Notes under the pieces: model-generated
The model's input: only the letters and a program-made list of their open reading frames with translations
Databases searched by the model: none
What the model was told of the DNA's origin: nothing
In this document: in pieces, positions 1 to 8,528 of the stretch
How positions within the stretch are numbered: the stretch's first letter is position 1
Layout of the letters: every line of letters starts with the position of its first letter
Made by a program: the position numbers and the translations under genes
Assembly: GCF_036961565.1 (NCBI RefSeq)
Contig: NZ_JBAMDD010000011.1
Span: forward strand, 1 to 64,000
Length of the DNA stretch: 64,000 nucleotides
Direction of reading: 5' to 3'
Origin: Chitinimonas sp036961565
Lineage (GTDB): Bacteria > Pseudomonadota > Gammaproteobacteria > Burkholderiales > Chitinimonadaceae

Positions 1-40
1 AAGCTGAAGCCCACCCAATAAGATGGTGCATGGCAGGAGC

Positions 41-451
41 TCAGAGTTTCATCAGCAACTGCAGCAGCCACATCGCCAGTATGGCCAGCTGCCCCAGGAA
101 ACAAACCAGCCTAAGCCACACCTGCCAAGCTCGCGTACCGCTCAGGTGCACCAGCGACTGGCTCACCCGCAGCCCCAGCAGCACAGGTGCCGCCGCATCG
201 GTAACAGCAGTCTGGCCGGTGGCAATGGCATACAGCAGCACGGTGGCCACCAAGGGCAGGTTCTCGATGCAGTTGCCATGTACCCGCACGATACGCTCGG
301 CCAGATCTCCCAGGCCCTTGTTGTCGGCGGTGAAGCCGTTCACCGCCCGCTCCCCCCGCAGCAGGAACAAGGCCCGGTGATTGATCAATAACAGCACCAT
401 CAGCACACACCAGCCGGCGTAGCCCAGCAAGGCCACCGCAGTGGGATTCAT
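41..451 (-). CDS. MAPEG family membrane protein
   Basis: Small integral membrane protein of 136 residues. It matches the MAPEG (eicosanoid/glutathione metabolism) superfamily in length and in four hydrophobic segments, near residues 5-25, 60-80, 85-100 and 112-134. The segment ERAVNGFTADNKGLGDLAERIVRVHGN resembles the polar loop carrying the family's conserved Arg and Asn after the first helix. Bacterial members are mostly of unknown substrate; some bind glutathione. The start is well set by AAGGAG about 5 bases before the ATG. The gene lies downstream of the acetyltransferase gene on the same strand with a 28-base gap, so co-transcription is possible. The family call is fairly sure; the function is not known. 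Confidence 0.8.
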   Translation of the reverse strand: MNPTAVALLGYAGWCVLMVLLLINHRALFLLRGERAVNGFTADNKGLGDLAERIVRVHGNCIENLPLVATVLLYAIATGQTAVTDAAAPVLLGLRVSQSLVHLSGTRAWQVWLRLVCFLGQLAILAMWLLQLLMKL

Positions 452-479
452 ACCTACTCCTTCGTCTATTGCATCACGG

Positions 480-3167
480 TTAAAGCGCCTTCACCACCCA
501 CTTGAGGGTTGCATCATCGGGGTGGGGGCGTATATCAAAACCCAGTTTCTTCATCAAACCCAGCATGGCGGTGTTGGACCCCAGGATATCGCCCTCTATC
601 GAAGACAAACCGGTATCACGGGCCGCCTTGAATAGCGCCTCCATCAATTGCACGCCCAAACCCTTGCCCTGCCAACGATCCGCAATGGACACCGCAAACT
701 CGCAGCTGGCGGCATCGGGGTTGGCGGTATAGCGGGCCACGCCGGCGATGCGCTCACGGCCATCCTCCGTCACAGTCGCCGCCACTGCCATCTCGCGGGC
801 GTAGTCGAGCTGGGTAAAACGCACCAGCATGCCGGGCGACAATTGCTTCAGCGTGCTCATGAAACGGTTGAAACGGCTCTCATCCGATAACTCCACCCGT
901 ACAAAATACTGCAGCTCATCCGCATCTTCCGGCCTCACCGGGCGGAGCACACAGGCCATGCCGTCCTTCAACTGGCCATGGGTGATCAGATGTGCCGGGT
1001 AGGGGTGCACCGCCATATGGCTATAGCGACGAAAGCCTGGTGGCAATGCCGCCACGACGATGCTGGCATCCACCGCAACCGCCCCGTGCTCATCCACTAC
1101 GACCGGGTTCAGATCCAGCTCCACCATCTCCGGCAGCTCACATACCATTTCGGACAAGCGCAGGAGTATCTGTCTGACCGATTCGATATCGGCCGCCGGA
1201 TGATTGCGGAACGGCCCCAGCGCCCTGGCCACCTTGGTGCGCTTGATCAGGTTGCCGGCAATCATGTCATTGAGCGGTGGCAAGGTCACCGCCACATCCT
1301 CAAATACATCCACAGTCAGGCCGCCAGAGCCAAAGGCAATGATAGGCCCGAACACCGCATCACGCGCCACCCCCAACATCAACTCCCGGCCATGGCGCTT
1401 GCCATGCATCTTCTGCACCACCAGCCCATGCACGCTGTCCGCAGGCAAACGCTGGCGGGCATAAGCCAGCATGGCCTCGGCATTATCGGCCACCTGCTCC
1501 AGCGAATTAAGATTGAGCAGCACACCATCGATATCGCTTTTATGTATCAGGTTGTCGGCATCTATCTTCAAGGCCACCGGCAAGCCTATGCGGGCAGCAG
1601 CAGCCACCGCCTCCTCCCGCGTCGCCGCTGGCAGGGTGGGGGGATGGGGAATATGGAATGCATCGAGCACCGCCAGCGACTCCGCCGTGGTCAACAGGCT
1701 GCGGCCTGCCGCCAGGGCACCCGCTATCACCTGTCTGGCCTGGGCCACATGGGGCTCGCTACGGCTGCTGAGCGGACCGGGCGTCTGCAGGCTCAGCTCC
1801 TGTATGTAATTCCAGGCCGCCAGGCTGGCAAACGCCTCCACCGCATGCTCGGGCGAAAAGAAATACGCCATATGGGCCCGATCCAGCAATTTGCGGGACA
1901 AGGCGATCTTCTTGTCCCCAAGCCAGACCAGCATCAATAGCTTGTCGGTCTTGCGCCGCAGCGCAATCATCCGCTCCGCCGTGGCAAGATGATCGGTCCC
2001 CGCCTGCGGGGTCAGCACCACCAGTACGCCATCCACATTCGGGTCAGCCAGGCAGGCCTCGGCAGCCACCAGAAAGCGCTCTGGCGGCGCATCCCCCAGG
2101 ATATCCACCGGGTTATCGTGATTGCCTATGGGCGGCAGCGATTGATCCAGGTAGGCCACCGTGGCCGCATCCAGCCTGGGCATCTCCACCCCCAGCTCGC
2201 GCGCCCTATCCACCGCCATACGGCCGGCGCCATAGCCATTGGAGATCACCGCCAGCCTGCGGCCGCGCGTGCGGTAGTTGGCCGCCAGCATGCGGATGGC
2301 GATGCTCATGTGCACCATGGTGGGCACCCGCAACACGCCCACCCGGCGCAATGCGGCATCAAACGCATCGTCCCGCCCTATCAGCCGGTAAGAATGCGTA
2401 CGGGCGGCATGGTCTGTCGGGTTGGGGTCACGTCCCACCTTTAGGCAGACCACCGGCTTCTGCCGAGCCGCGGCACGCAGCGCGCTCATAAAGCCACGGG
2501 CCTCGCCTACATCTTCCAGGTACAGCAAAATGCCACGCGTCTGGGAGTCCTGCGACAGAAAATCCAGTATTTCGCCAAAGTTCACATCCGCCGCCGCCCC
2601 CATGGAGACCACGGCCGAAAAGCCCACCTCATGGGCTTCTGCCCAATCCAGAATGGCACTGGCCACCGAGCTGGACTGCGAAACCAGGGCCAGATTGCCT
2701 GGCTTCACATGCCCCTGGTAATTGGCAGCAATCAGCCCTTGCGATGGCCGCATCATGCCCAGCAGGTTGGGGCCCAGGAGACGCACACCGTATTGCCGCG
2801 CCATGGCCACAGCCTCTTCCAGCAGGGCGCGATTGCTGGAATCCACCGCCACAAAATCGCGCGACAGCACCAGCGCCATCTTCACACCACGCTCGCCACA
2901 CTCCCGCATCAATCCCGGCAGGGTACGGGCCGACGTGGTGATGACAGCCAGGTCTATCTCATCGACCGGCACTGCCGCGATGCGGTCGTACACCCGCTCG
3001 CCAAAGACCGCACCATGCCGCAGGTTCACACCAAACAGTGCGCCCTTGAAGGGCGCATCGAGCAGGTTGCGGAACACGCGGGCACCAACCGAATCCGTGG
3101 TTTCGGATGCACCGATCACCACGATATTGTTCGGCTGGAACAGCGGGCTGAGGTAATGCGCCTTCAT
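480..3167 (-). CDS. patZ: Pat-type protein lysine acetyltransferase (NDP-forming acyl-CoA synthetase-like plus GNAT)
   Basis: Large fusion of about 895 residues. The order is a CoA-binding Rossmann domain (about 5-100, with VVIGASE), succinyl-CoA-ligase-like domains (about 150-450), an ATP-grasp-like domain (about 490-715, with LPVALKIDADNLIHKSD) and a C-terminal GNAT domain (about 735-890, with a QGKGLGVQLME acetyl-CoA loop). This is the architecture of E. coli PatZ/YfiQ and Salmonella Pat, which acetylate lysines such as the catalytic lysine of acetyl-CoA synthetase. The segment THSYRLIGRDDAFDAAL falls where active synthetases carry the phosphorylated His; whether this His is functional cannot be told. 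The chosen start (MKAHYLSPLF) fits the usual N-terminus; an ATG six codons upstream (position 3185) is an alternative. Confidence 0.88.
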   Translation of the reverse strand: MKAHYLSPLFQPNNIVVIGASETTDSVGARVFRNLLDAPFKGALFGVNLRHGAVFGERVYDRIAAVPVDEIDLAVITTSARTLPGLMRECGERGVKMALVLSRDFVAVDSSNRALLEEAVAMARQYGVRLLGPNLLGMMRPSQGLIAANYQGHVKPGNLALVSQSSSVASAILDWAEAHEVGFSAVVSMGAAADVNFGEILDFLSQDSQTRGILLYLEDVGEARGFMSALRAAARQKPVVCLKVGRDPNPTDHAARTHSYRLIGRDDAFDAALRRVGVLRVPTMVHMSIAIRMLAANYRTRGRRLAVISNGYGAGRMAVDRARELGVEMPRLDAATVAYLDQSLPPIGNHDNPVDILGDAPPERFLVAAEACLADPNVDGVLVVLTPQAGTDHLATAERMIALRRKTDKLLMLVWLGDKKIALSRKLLDRAHMAYFFSPEHAVEAFASLAAWNYIQELSLQTPGPLSSRSEPHVAQARQVIAGALAAGRSLLTTAESLAVLDAFHIPHPPTLPAATREEAVAAAARIGLPVALKIDADNLIHKSDIDGVLLNLNSLEQVADNAEAMLAYARQRLPADSVHGLVVQKMHGKRHGRELMLGVARDAVFGPIIAFGSGGLTVDVFEDVAVTLPPLNDMIAGNLIKRTKVARALGPFRNHPAADIESVRQILLRLSEMVCELPEMVELDLNPVVVDEHGAVAVDASIVVAALPPGFRRYSHMAVHPYPAHLITHGQLKDGMACVLRPVRPEDADELQYFVRVELSDESRFNRFMSTLKQLSPGMLVRFTQLDYAREMAVAATVTEDGRERIAGVARYTANPDAASCEFAVSIADRWQGKGLGVQLMEALFKAARDTGLSSIEGDILGSNTAMLGLMKKLGFDIRPHPDDATLKWVVKAL

Positions 3168-3338
3168 TGCGGTCCAGCGCTCCATGGAGCCATCCCATCT
3201 CGTGTCGTTGTAGCGGGCAGTTACAGTGTAGCCGCTGCCCAGGCAAGGCTAGTGACGGTATCGCCACCCAGCATATAGCCTAGGCGTACCGCTAAGCCCC
3301 CTGAATCTGCCTGCAGCCCCATCCTCGCTACAGACGCA

Positions 3339-3545
3339 TCAAGCCGGCACATCAAAGCCCGCAGCCTCAATGGCCGCGCGTATTGCAGCCACAGTGGCCT
3401 GCTGTGGCTCGAATACGACGGTAGCTTCCGCTTCCGCCAGACGCACCTGTACGGCACTCACGCCGGCCACCGCCTTGACGGCGCGCTCCACCGAGGCCAC
3501 GCAACCACCGCAGCTCATGCCTTCTACCTTGAATACCTGTTCCAT
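3339..3545 (-). CDS. CopZ-like heavy-metal-associated (HMA) protein
   Basis: A 68-residue single HMA domain with the metal-binding motif GMSCGGC (Cys about residues 12 and 15) and the usual beta-alpha-beta-beta-alpha-beta pattern ending in AAGFDVPA. Proteins of this kind carry Cu(I) in the cytoplasm and hand it to P-type ATPases. No copper ATPase or CueR gene is next to it, so it stands alone. The ATG at 3545 has AGGAG six bases upstream; a GTG one codon earlier would be too close to it. The copper role is inferred from the family. It may be linked to the bufferin cluster near 25 kb, but nothing here shows that directly. Confidence 0.9.
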   Translation of the reverse strand: MEQVFKVEGMSCGGCVASVERAVKAVAGVSAVQVRLAEAEATVVFEPQQATVAAIRAAIEAAGFDVPA

Positions 3546-3670
3546 CACTTGCTCCTTTGCCTATCGCCACGGGCATGGCCTGGGTACCAAGCCTATCACC
3601 ACGCCGTCCCCTGCCATAGTGCAGCGATCTTCCGCTCATGTTGTGGTCAACAGAGCCGATTCCGGGCGGG

Positions 3671-3676
3671 TATAAT
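3671..3676 (+). promoter_or_regulatory. candidate -10 box of ppa
   Basis: A perfect TATAAT lies 46 bases upstream of the ppa start codon. No good -35 hexamer is present at 16-18 bases; TTGTGG lies too far upstream. A promoter here is plausible given the position and the perfect -10. Confidence 0.45.
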
Positions 3677-3721
3677 CCTCCCGCTGATTAAATCTCTCCT
3701 GCATTGAACCAAGGACAAACC

Positions 3722-4246
3722 ATGAATCTCGACCGCGTATCTGCTGGCAAGGACGTACCGAACGACTTCAACGTCGTCATCGAAATCCCCGCCAACGCCG
3801 CACCCATCAAGTACGAACTGGACAAGGAAACCGGCGCCATGTTCGTGGACCGTTTCATGGGCACCGCCATGTTCTACCCATGCAACTATGGCTACGTGCC
3901 ACAGACCCTCAGCGAGGATGGCGACCCGGTCGATGTGCTGGTCGTCACCCCCTTCCCCCTCAGCCTGGGCGTGGTGGTGCGCTGCCGTCCGCTGGGCGTG
4001 CTGAAGATGGAAGACGAGGCCGGTATCGATGCCAAGCTGATCGCCGTACCGGTGGACAAGCTCTGCCCCATGTACAAGGAGATCAAGTCCACCAGCGACC
4101 TGCCCCCGCTGCTGCTGGAACAGATCCGCCACTTCTTCGAGCACTACAAGGACCTCGAAAAGGGCAAGTGGGTCAAGGTGACCGGCTGGGACGGCATCGA
4201 AGCCGCCCAGAAGGAACTGGTAGACGGCGTGGCGCGCTATAAGTAA
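3722..4246 (+). CDS. ppa: inorganic pyrophosphatase (family I)
   Basis: Soluble cytoplasmic enzyme of 174 residues that hydrolyses pyrophosphate to two phosphates and so drives biosynthetic reactions. The family I signature DGDPVDVL is present, with the metal-binding aspartates at residues 66, 68 and 71, matching Asp65/67/70 of the E. coli enzyme. Length and the conserved YPCNYGYVP block are typical. The ATG at 3722 is preceded by AAGGA at six bases; a TTG six codons upstream in frame is not needed. The gene is monocistronic, with its own -10 candidate upstream and a strong terminator 21 bases downstream. Confidence 0.97.
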   Translation: MNLDRVSAGKDVPNDFNVVIEIPANAAPIKYELDKETGAMFVDRFMGTAMFYPCNYGYVPQTLSEDGDPVDVLVVTPFPLSLGVVVRCRPLGVLKMEDEAGIDAKLIAVPVDKLCPMYKEIKSTSDLPPLLLEQIRHFFEHYKDLEKGKWVKVTGWDGIEAAQKELVDGVARYK

Positions 4247-4267
4247 GCCCGCTCGATCACCGCTACT

Positions 4268-4293
4268 AACGGCCGCCTCAAGCGGCCGTTTTT
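4268..4293 (+). terminator. rho-independent terminator of ppa
   Basis: Perfect 9-bp stem (AACGGCCGC with GCGGCCGTT), 5-base loop, followed by a run of T (4289-4293). It begins 21 bases after the ppa stop codon. Confidence 0.9.
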
Positions 4294-4572
4294 CATTTCC
4301 ATTCATCCCCTTCATCAACAGCTCGTCGCATCGCGCTGGCCCCCGCCCTTGCCTCTCTGGCATAAGAGCCCGCGAAGAACTCAAGTCACTGATCGATGGG
4401 TAGGGACGGGGTTGGCATCAGGGATATTCAGGCACAGGACGTCAGTGCAGCCTGGGCCAACAGGTTCTCCCTGACTGTATCCCTACCCAGCCCTCCCGCT
4501 GCGCCGGCGCAGGGCAGCCAACGATCTGGCTTCTGTTTCTCAACAACAAAAGCTCACCACAGGGGACAACAC
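4294..4572 (+). other. intergenic region ppa-pepO
   Basis: The 326-base gap between ppa and the M13 peptidase holds the ppa terminator and then the leader of the peptidase gene. The peptidase reading frame stays open back to about 4396, but the upstream residues lack secretion features and the real signal peptide starts at 4573. No convincing promoter or small gene was found. Confidence 0.5.
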
Positions 4573-6582
4573 ATGCAACTGACCCGCCTCACCTGCGCGC
4601 TCGCGCTGGCACTGCCACTCAGCGCCCTCGGCGCGCCCAAATCCGGCATAGACCTGAGCAACTTCGATACCAGCATACGCATACAGGACAATCTCTATGC
4701 AGCGGTCAATGGCGGCTGGGAGAAAAAGACCGAGATCCCGGCCGACCGTACCAGCTGGGGCGCCTTCCAGCAGTTGCGTGATCAGTCCGAACAGCAGGTA
4801 CGCGGCATCATCGAAGCCGCCGCCAAACAGGATGACGCCAACGCACGCCAGATCGCCGCGCTGTACGGCAGCTTCATGGATCAAGCCCAGGTAGAACAAC
4901 TGGGCATCAAGCCGCTCAAGCCACTGCTGGAGCAGATAGCCGCCATCAAAAACCAGGCTGGCCTGTTGACCGCACTGGGGCAATGGCAAAGCCGGGGCGT
5001 GCGCCTGCCGCTGCGGATCAGCGTCGATCAGGACAGCAAGGACGCCACCCGCTACCTGCTGGATATCCGCCAAGGCGGCCTGGGCTTGCCCGATCGCGAC
5101 TACTACAGCGAGCCGGACGCACGTATGGCCGCAGCGCGCGCCGCCTACAAGCGCTATCTGCAGACCCTGCTCATGCTGGATGGCGAAACGGCCCAGGACG
5201 CCGGCACCAAGGCCGACGCCGTGATCGCCCTCGAGGGCAGGCTGGCACAAGCCCAGTGGAGCAAGGTTGATAATCGCGACCCCGAGAAAATTTACAACAA
5301 GCTTGACCGCGCCGGGCTGAAGGCCTTGGCGCCGCAGCTGGATTGGGACGCCTTCCTGGCTGCTGCGGACGCCGGCCAGGCCACCGAGGCCAATATCAGC
5401 CAGCCGGGCTACATCAGCACCCTGGCCAAGCTGCTGCACAGCGAGCCGCTGCCGCTATGGCGGGACTACCTGCGCATACGGGTACTGGATGGCTACGCCC
5501 CCTATCTGTCCAGCCCGTTTGCCGACGCCAGTTTCAACTACCACGACCAGACCCTAGCCGGCGCCAAACAGCCACGGCCACGCTGGAAACGCGGTGTGGA
5601 AATAGTGGAAAGGAACCTGGGGGAAGCCGTGGGCCAGCTCTATGTGGCGCAGTACTTCCCGCCCCAGGCCAAACAGAAGATGCAAACACTGGTGGACAAC
5701 CTGCTCAAGGCCTATGGCCAGAGCATAGACAAGCTGGAATGGATGAGCCCAGCCACCAAGCAGGCAGCCCAGGCCAAACTGGCCAACTACACGGTCAAGA
5801 TCGGCTACCCCAAGCACTGGCGCGACTACAGCGGACTGACCATCAAACACGATGACCTGCTAGGCAATGTGCTGCGCGGCCACCAGTTTGACTACGCCCG
5901 CGAACTCGCCCACCTGGGCCAACCCATAGACCGTGAGGAATGGGGCATGACACCCCAGACGGTGAACGCCTATTACAACGCCTCCCTCAATGAGATCGTG
6001 TTTCCGGCGGCCATACTGCAGCCCCCGTTCTTCGACGCCGAGGCTGACGATGCCGTCAACTACGGCGGCATAGGCGCAGTCATCGGCCATGAGATCAGCC
6101 ACGGTTTTGACGACGAAGGCAGCATGTTCAACGGCCAAGGCAACCTGCAGAACTGGTGGCAAGCCAGCGACAAGGCCGCCTTTGGCAAGCTGGCAGATCG
6201 CATGGTGGCGCAATACAGCCAGTACCAGCCCATAGCCGGCCGCTACGTCAACGGCAAACTGACGCTGGGCGAGAACATCGCCGATCTCTCAGGCCTGCAG
6301 ATTGCCCACAAGGCCTATCTGCTCAGCCTGGACGGCAAGCCGGCGCCTACCCTGGATGGCTATACCGGCGATCAGCGCTTCTTTATCGGTTTTGCCCAGG
6401 TCTGGCGTAACAAGACCCGCGAAGCCCGACTCCTGCAGCAACTGACGACAGGCCCGCATTCGCCCGCCACGCTGCGTCCCATTGGTGCCGCCGTCAACAG
6501 CGATGCCTTTATGGAGGCCTTCAACATCAAGCAGGGCGACGGCATGTTCAAACCCACCAGCGAGCGCATACGCATCTGGTAG
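4573..6582 (+). CDS. pepO: M13 family zinc metallopeptidase (neprilysin/PepO type)
   Basis: Secreted endopeptidase of 669 residues, the usual size of bacterial M13 proteins. A signal peptide (MQLTRLTCALALALPLSALGA) shows it acts in the periplasm or outside. The catalytic zinc motif HEISH lies in GAVIGHEISHGFDDEG (about residues 500-515), the third ligand Glu in ENIADLSG about 57 residues later, the substrate-binding NAYYN motif precedes them, and the chain ends in RIRIW, like the conserved C-terminal tryptophan of the family. AGGGGA lies six bases before the chosen ATG. Single gene, with a terminator directly downstream. Substrates are probably small peptides. Confidence 0.95.
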   Translation: MQLTRLTCALALALPLSALGAPKSGIDLSNFDTSIRIQDNLYAAVNGGWEKKTEIPADRTSWGAFQQLRDQSEQQVRGIIEAAAKQDDANARQIAALYGSFMDQAQVEQLGIKPLKPLLEQIAAIKNQAGLLTALGQWQSRGVRLPLRISVDQDSKDATRYLLDIRQGGLGLPDRDYYSEPDARMAAARAAYKRYLQTLLMLDGETAQDAGTKADAVIALEGRLAQAQWSKVDNRDPEKIYNKLDRAGLKALAPQLDWDAFLAAADAGQATEANISQPGYISTLAKLLHSEPLPLWRDYLRIRVLDGYAPYLSSPFADASFNYHDQTLAGAKQPRPRWKRGVEIVERNLGEAVGQLYVAQYFPPQAKQKMQTLVDNLLKAYGQSIDKLEWMSPATKQAAQAKLANYTVKIGYPKHWRDYSGLTIKHDDLLGNVLRGHQFDYARELAHLGQPIDREEWGMTPQTVNAYYNASLNEIVFPAAILQPPFFDAEADDAVNYGGIGAVIGHEISHGFDDEGSMFNGQGNLQNWWQASDKAAFGKLADRMVAQYSQYQPIAGRYVNGKLTLGENIADLSGLQIAHKAYLLSLDGKPAPTLDGYTGDQRFFIGFAQVWRNKTREARLLQQLTTGPHSPATLRPIGAAVNSDAFMEAFNIKQGDGMFKPTSERIRIW

Positions 6583-6600
6583 GACACCAACGCTTCTTGG

Positions 6601-6623
6601 GGCCGCGCAAGCGGCCTTTTTTT
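6601..6623 (+). terminator. rho-independent terminator of pepO
   Basis: GGCCGC-GCAA-GCGGCC hairpin with a GNRA tetraloop, followed by seven T. It starts 18 bases after the pepO stop codon. Confidence 0.92.
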
Positions 6624-6707
6624 ATTGGTAAGCCCCCCGCGTACACCACCCCACAAACCGCTGCCCTTGCGCTATTCTGTGCTCCCCATCCAACACGGAA
6701 CACAGCC

Positions 6708-7742
6708 ATGCGCTACCAGCCGCTGGGCAGCAGCCAACTCCAGGTCAGCGCCCTCTGCCTGGGTACCATGACCTTCGGCGAACAAAACACCGAGGCCGAG
6801 GCGCACGCCCAGCTGGACCTGGCCTATGAGCGCGGCATCAATTTCATTGATGTGGCCGAGATGTACCCCGTCCCCGCCCGGGCAGAAACCCAGGGGTTGA
6901 GCGAACGCTACCTCGGCACCTGGCTGGCACGGCAAGCGCGCGACAAGCTGATCATTGCCACCAAGGTGGCCGGCCCTGGCCGAGGGCTGCAATGGCTGCG
7001 CTCACCCTTGCGTTGCGATGGCCCGCAGATTCAGCAGGCCGTAGAGGCCAGCCTGGCGCGCCTGCGTACCGACTACATCGATCTTTACCAGTTGCACTGG
7101 CCTGCCCGTAGCGTCCCACTGTTTGGGGCCAGCCAGTACGAACCGGCCGATGAGCGCCACCACCCCAGCCTGCACGAGCAACTGGCAGCGCTGGGACGGC
7201 TGGTCGAGCAGGGCAAGGTACGTTACGTGGGCCTCTCCAACGAAACCCCCTGGGGGGTCTGCCAGTTCATCAAGCTGGCAGAGCAGCATGGCCTACCCCG
7301 CGTCGCCAGCGTACAGAATGCCTTCAGTCTGGTGAACCGCAGCTTCGAGCAGGGTCTGGCCGAGGTCTGCCATCGCGAGCATGTGGGGTTACTGGCCTAT
7401 AGTGCGTTGGCCTTCGGCCACCTGAGCGGCAAATACCTGGATGACCCGCAGGCTGCGGGCCGTATCACCCGCTTTCCCGCATTTGGTCAGCGTTATGGCA
7501 AGGAACAGCTCCCGCCTGCCGTCGCCGCCTATGTCGCCCTGGCCCGGGAGCATGGCCTCAAGCCCGCCCAGATGGCCCTGGCTTGGGCGCAGCACCGCTG
7601 GTATGTCAGCAGCACCATCATAGGTGCGACCCAGTTGGGGCAGTTGGCAGAAAACCTGGACAGTACAGAACTGGTATTGCCGCAGGCCGTGCTGGACGGC
7701 ATAGAGGCCATCCACCGACGCTACCCAAATCCAGCCCCCTAG
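6708..7742 (+). CDS. tas: aldo/keto reductase, Tas family
   Basis: NADPH-dependent oxidoreductase of 344 residues. The AKR catalytic tetrad is visible as Asp48, Tyr53 (in DVAEMYPVP), Lys86 (ATKVAG) and His130 (LYQLHWP). The insert around SVPLFG and the length of about 345 residues are those of the Tas/YghZ-like branch. Physiological substrate unknown; E. coli Tas suppresses tyrosine auxotrophy under starvation. The ATG was chosen because MRYQPLGSSQLQVS is the standard AKR beginning, with CGGAA upstream. The stop codon shares the CTAG palindrome with a decayed gene end on the other strand. Confidence 0.93.
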   Translation: MRYQPLGSSQLQVSALCLGTMTFGEQNTEAEAHAQLDLAYERGINFIDVAEMYPVPARAETQGLSERYLGTWLARQARDKLIIATKVAGPGRGLQWLRSPLRCDGPQIQQAVEASLARLRTDYIDLYQLHWPARSVPLFGASQYEPADERHHPSLHEQLAALGRLVEQGKVRYVGLSNETPWGVCQFIKLAEQHGLPRVASVQNAFSLVNRSFEQGLAEVCHREHVGLLAYSALAFGHLSGKYLDDPQAAGRITRFPAFGQRYGKEQLPPAVAAYVALAREHGLKPAQMALAWAQHRWYVSSTIIGATQLGQLAENLDSTELVLPQAVLDGIEAIHRRYPNPAP

Positions 7743-7801
7743 AAGCTGGCGTAGCGCTGCTCGATGGCGGCGTAATCGCCCCGCTTGCGCAGGGCAGCCC
7801 C
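7739..7801 (-). pseudogene. 3'-end remnant of a second solute-binding protein gene
   Basis: Directly behind the stop codon of the solute-binding protein gene, in a different frame, the minus strand reads GAALRKRGDYAAIEQRYASF-stop. This matches the last residues of the upstream gene, EALRKSGEYLAIEKKYDSY-stop, almost position by position. It is therefore the tail of a tandem paralogue whose front part has been lost. Its stop codon overlaps the tas stop codon in the opposite direction, which suggests that the lost gene once ended exactly here. Confidence 0.7.
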
Positions 7802-7802
7802 A

Positions 7803-8528
7803 TCAATAGCTGTCGTATTTCTTCTCGATGGCGAGGTATTCCCCACTCTTGCGCAGCGCTTCCAAGCCCGCATCAAACCGATCGCGTTGCTCTGGCAGCC
7901 TGAAGGCCACCTGGTAGGGCGTGGGGGGAAACAAGGCAAACCAGCTGACGGGCTGGCGGGTATCCACCACGTCCGATACTTCGCGATTGAAGTACTGAAT
8001 AATGCGTCTATCCCCCACCACCACATCAATACGGCCTGAATACAGCAGGCGATTGCGGGAGATTTGCTGGGCTTCTTCCCGATACTGGGGGTTGTTGGAT
8101 GCCATGGCCTGGAACTCTGTACCCAGCAGGGTGCGGGCACGCTGGAAGGCGCTGACAGAATAGCCCCCCAGATCCGCAATGCTGCGCAGATTGAGCTTGC
8201 GCGAGGCCAGCGCCACCGCCACGTTGTGGTATTCGATATACGGTTTGGAGTAGTGGGCCGGTACGCCACTACGGGTATTGGTAGTGGCAATGGCATCGAT
8301 CTGGCTCATCTCCTGCATGCGATGCAGCCGTTCCATGGGCGCAAAAAAGGGCTCCACCTCGAAACCTGCCGCCATGGCGGCCTGCACCACGATATCGTAT
8401 TCCAGCCCGCGCTTTTCCTGCTCAAAGATATACGGTGGCTTATGGGTCCCAAAGCCTATGCGCAATTTCTCCGCCGCGCAGGCGCCTGACAGGAGAAACA
8501 GGCTGACAAGTAGGAAATGACGAATCAC
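7803..8528 (-). CDS. periplasmic solute-binding protein, family 3
   Basis: Protein of 241 residues with an N-terminal signal peptide (MIRHFLLVSLFLLSGACA) and the fold pattern of family 3 (SBP_bac_3) binding proteins: KLRIGFGTHKPPYIF near the N-terminus, LEYDIVVQAAMAAGFEVE, then the hinge and a second lobe ending in a long helix. No permease or ATPase is beside it, so it may be an orphan sensor or ligand-binding protein. Its GTG start overlaps the stop of the TonB-like gene (GTGA), a sign of translational coupling. The first-lobe Arg and Asp residues expected in amino-acid binders are not clearly recognisable, so the ligand is unknown. The end of a paralogue follows it. Confidence 0.8.
   Translation of the reverse strand: MIRHFLLVSLFLLSGACAAEKLRIGFGTHKPPYIFEQEKRGLEYDIVVQAAMAAGFEVEPFFAPMERLHRMQEMSQIDAIATTNTRSGVPAHYSKPYIEYHNVAVALASRKLNLRSIADLGGYSVSAFQRARTLLGTEFQAMASNNPQYREEAQQISRNRLLYSGRIDVVVGDRRIIQYFNREVSDVVDTRQPVSWFALFPPTPYQVAFRLPEQRDRFDAGLEALRKSGEYLAIEKKYDSY

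Noticed and set aside
978..1940. Long open frame on the plus strand opposite patZ
   Set aside because: It is an antisense shadow of the acetyltransferase gene, rich in His and Gln as typical for high-GC mirror frames.
4396..4572. In-frame N-terminal extension of the M13 peptidase
   Set aside because: The real signal peptide and a good ribosome site start at 4573; the extension has no secretion features.
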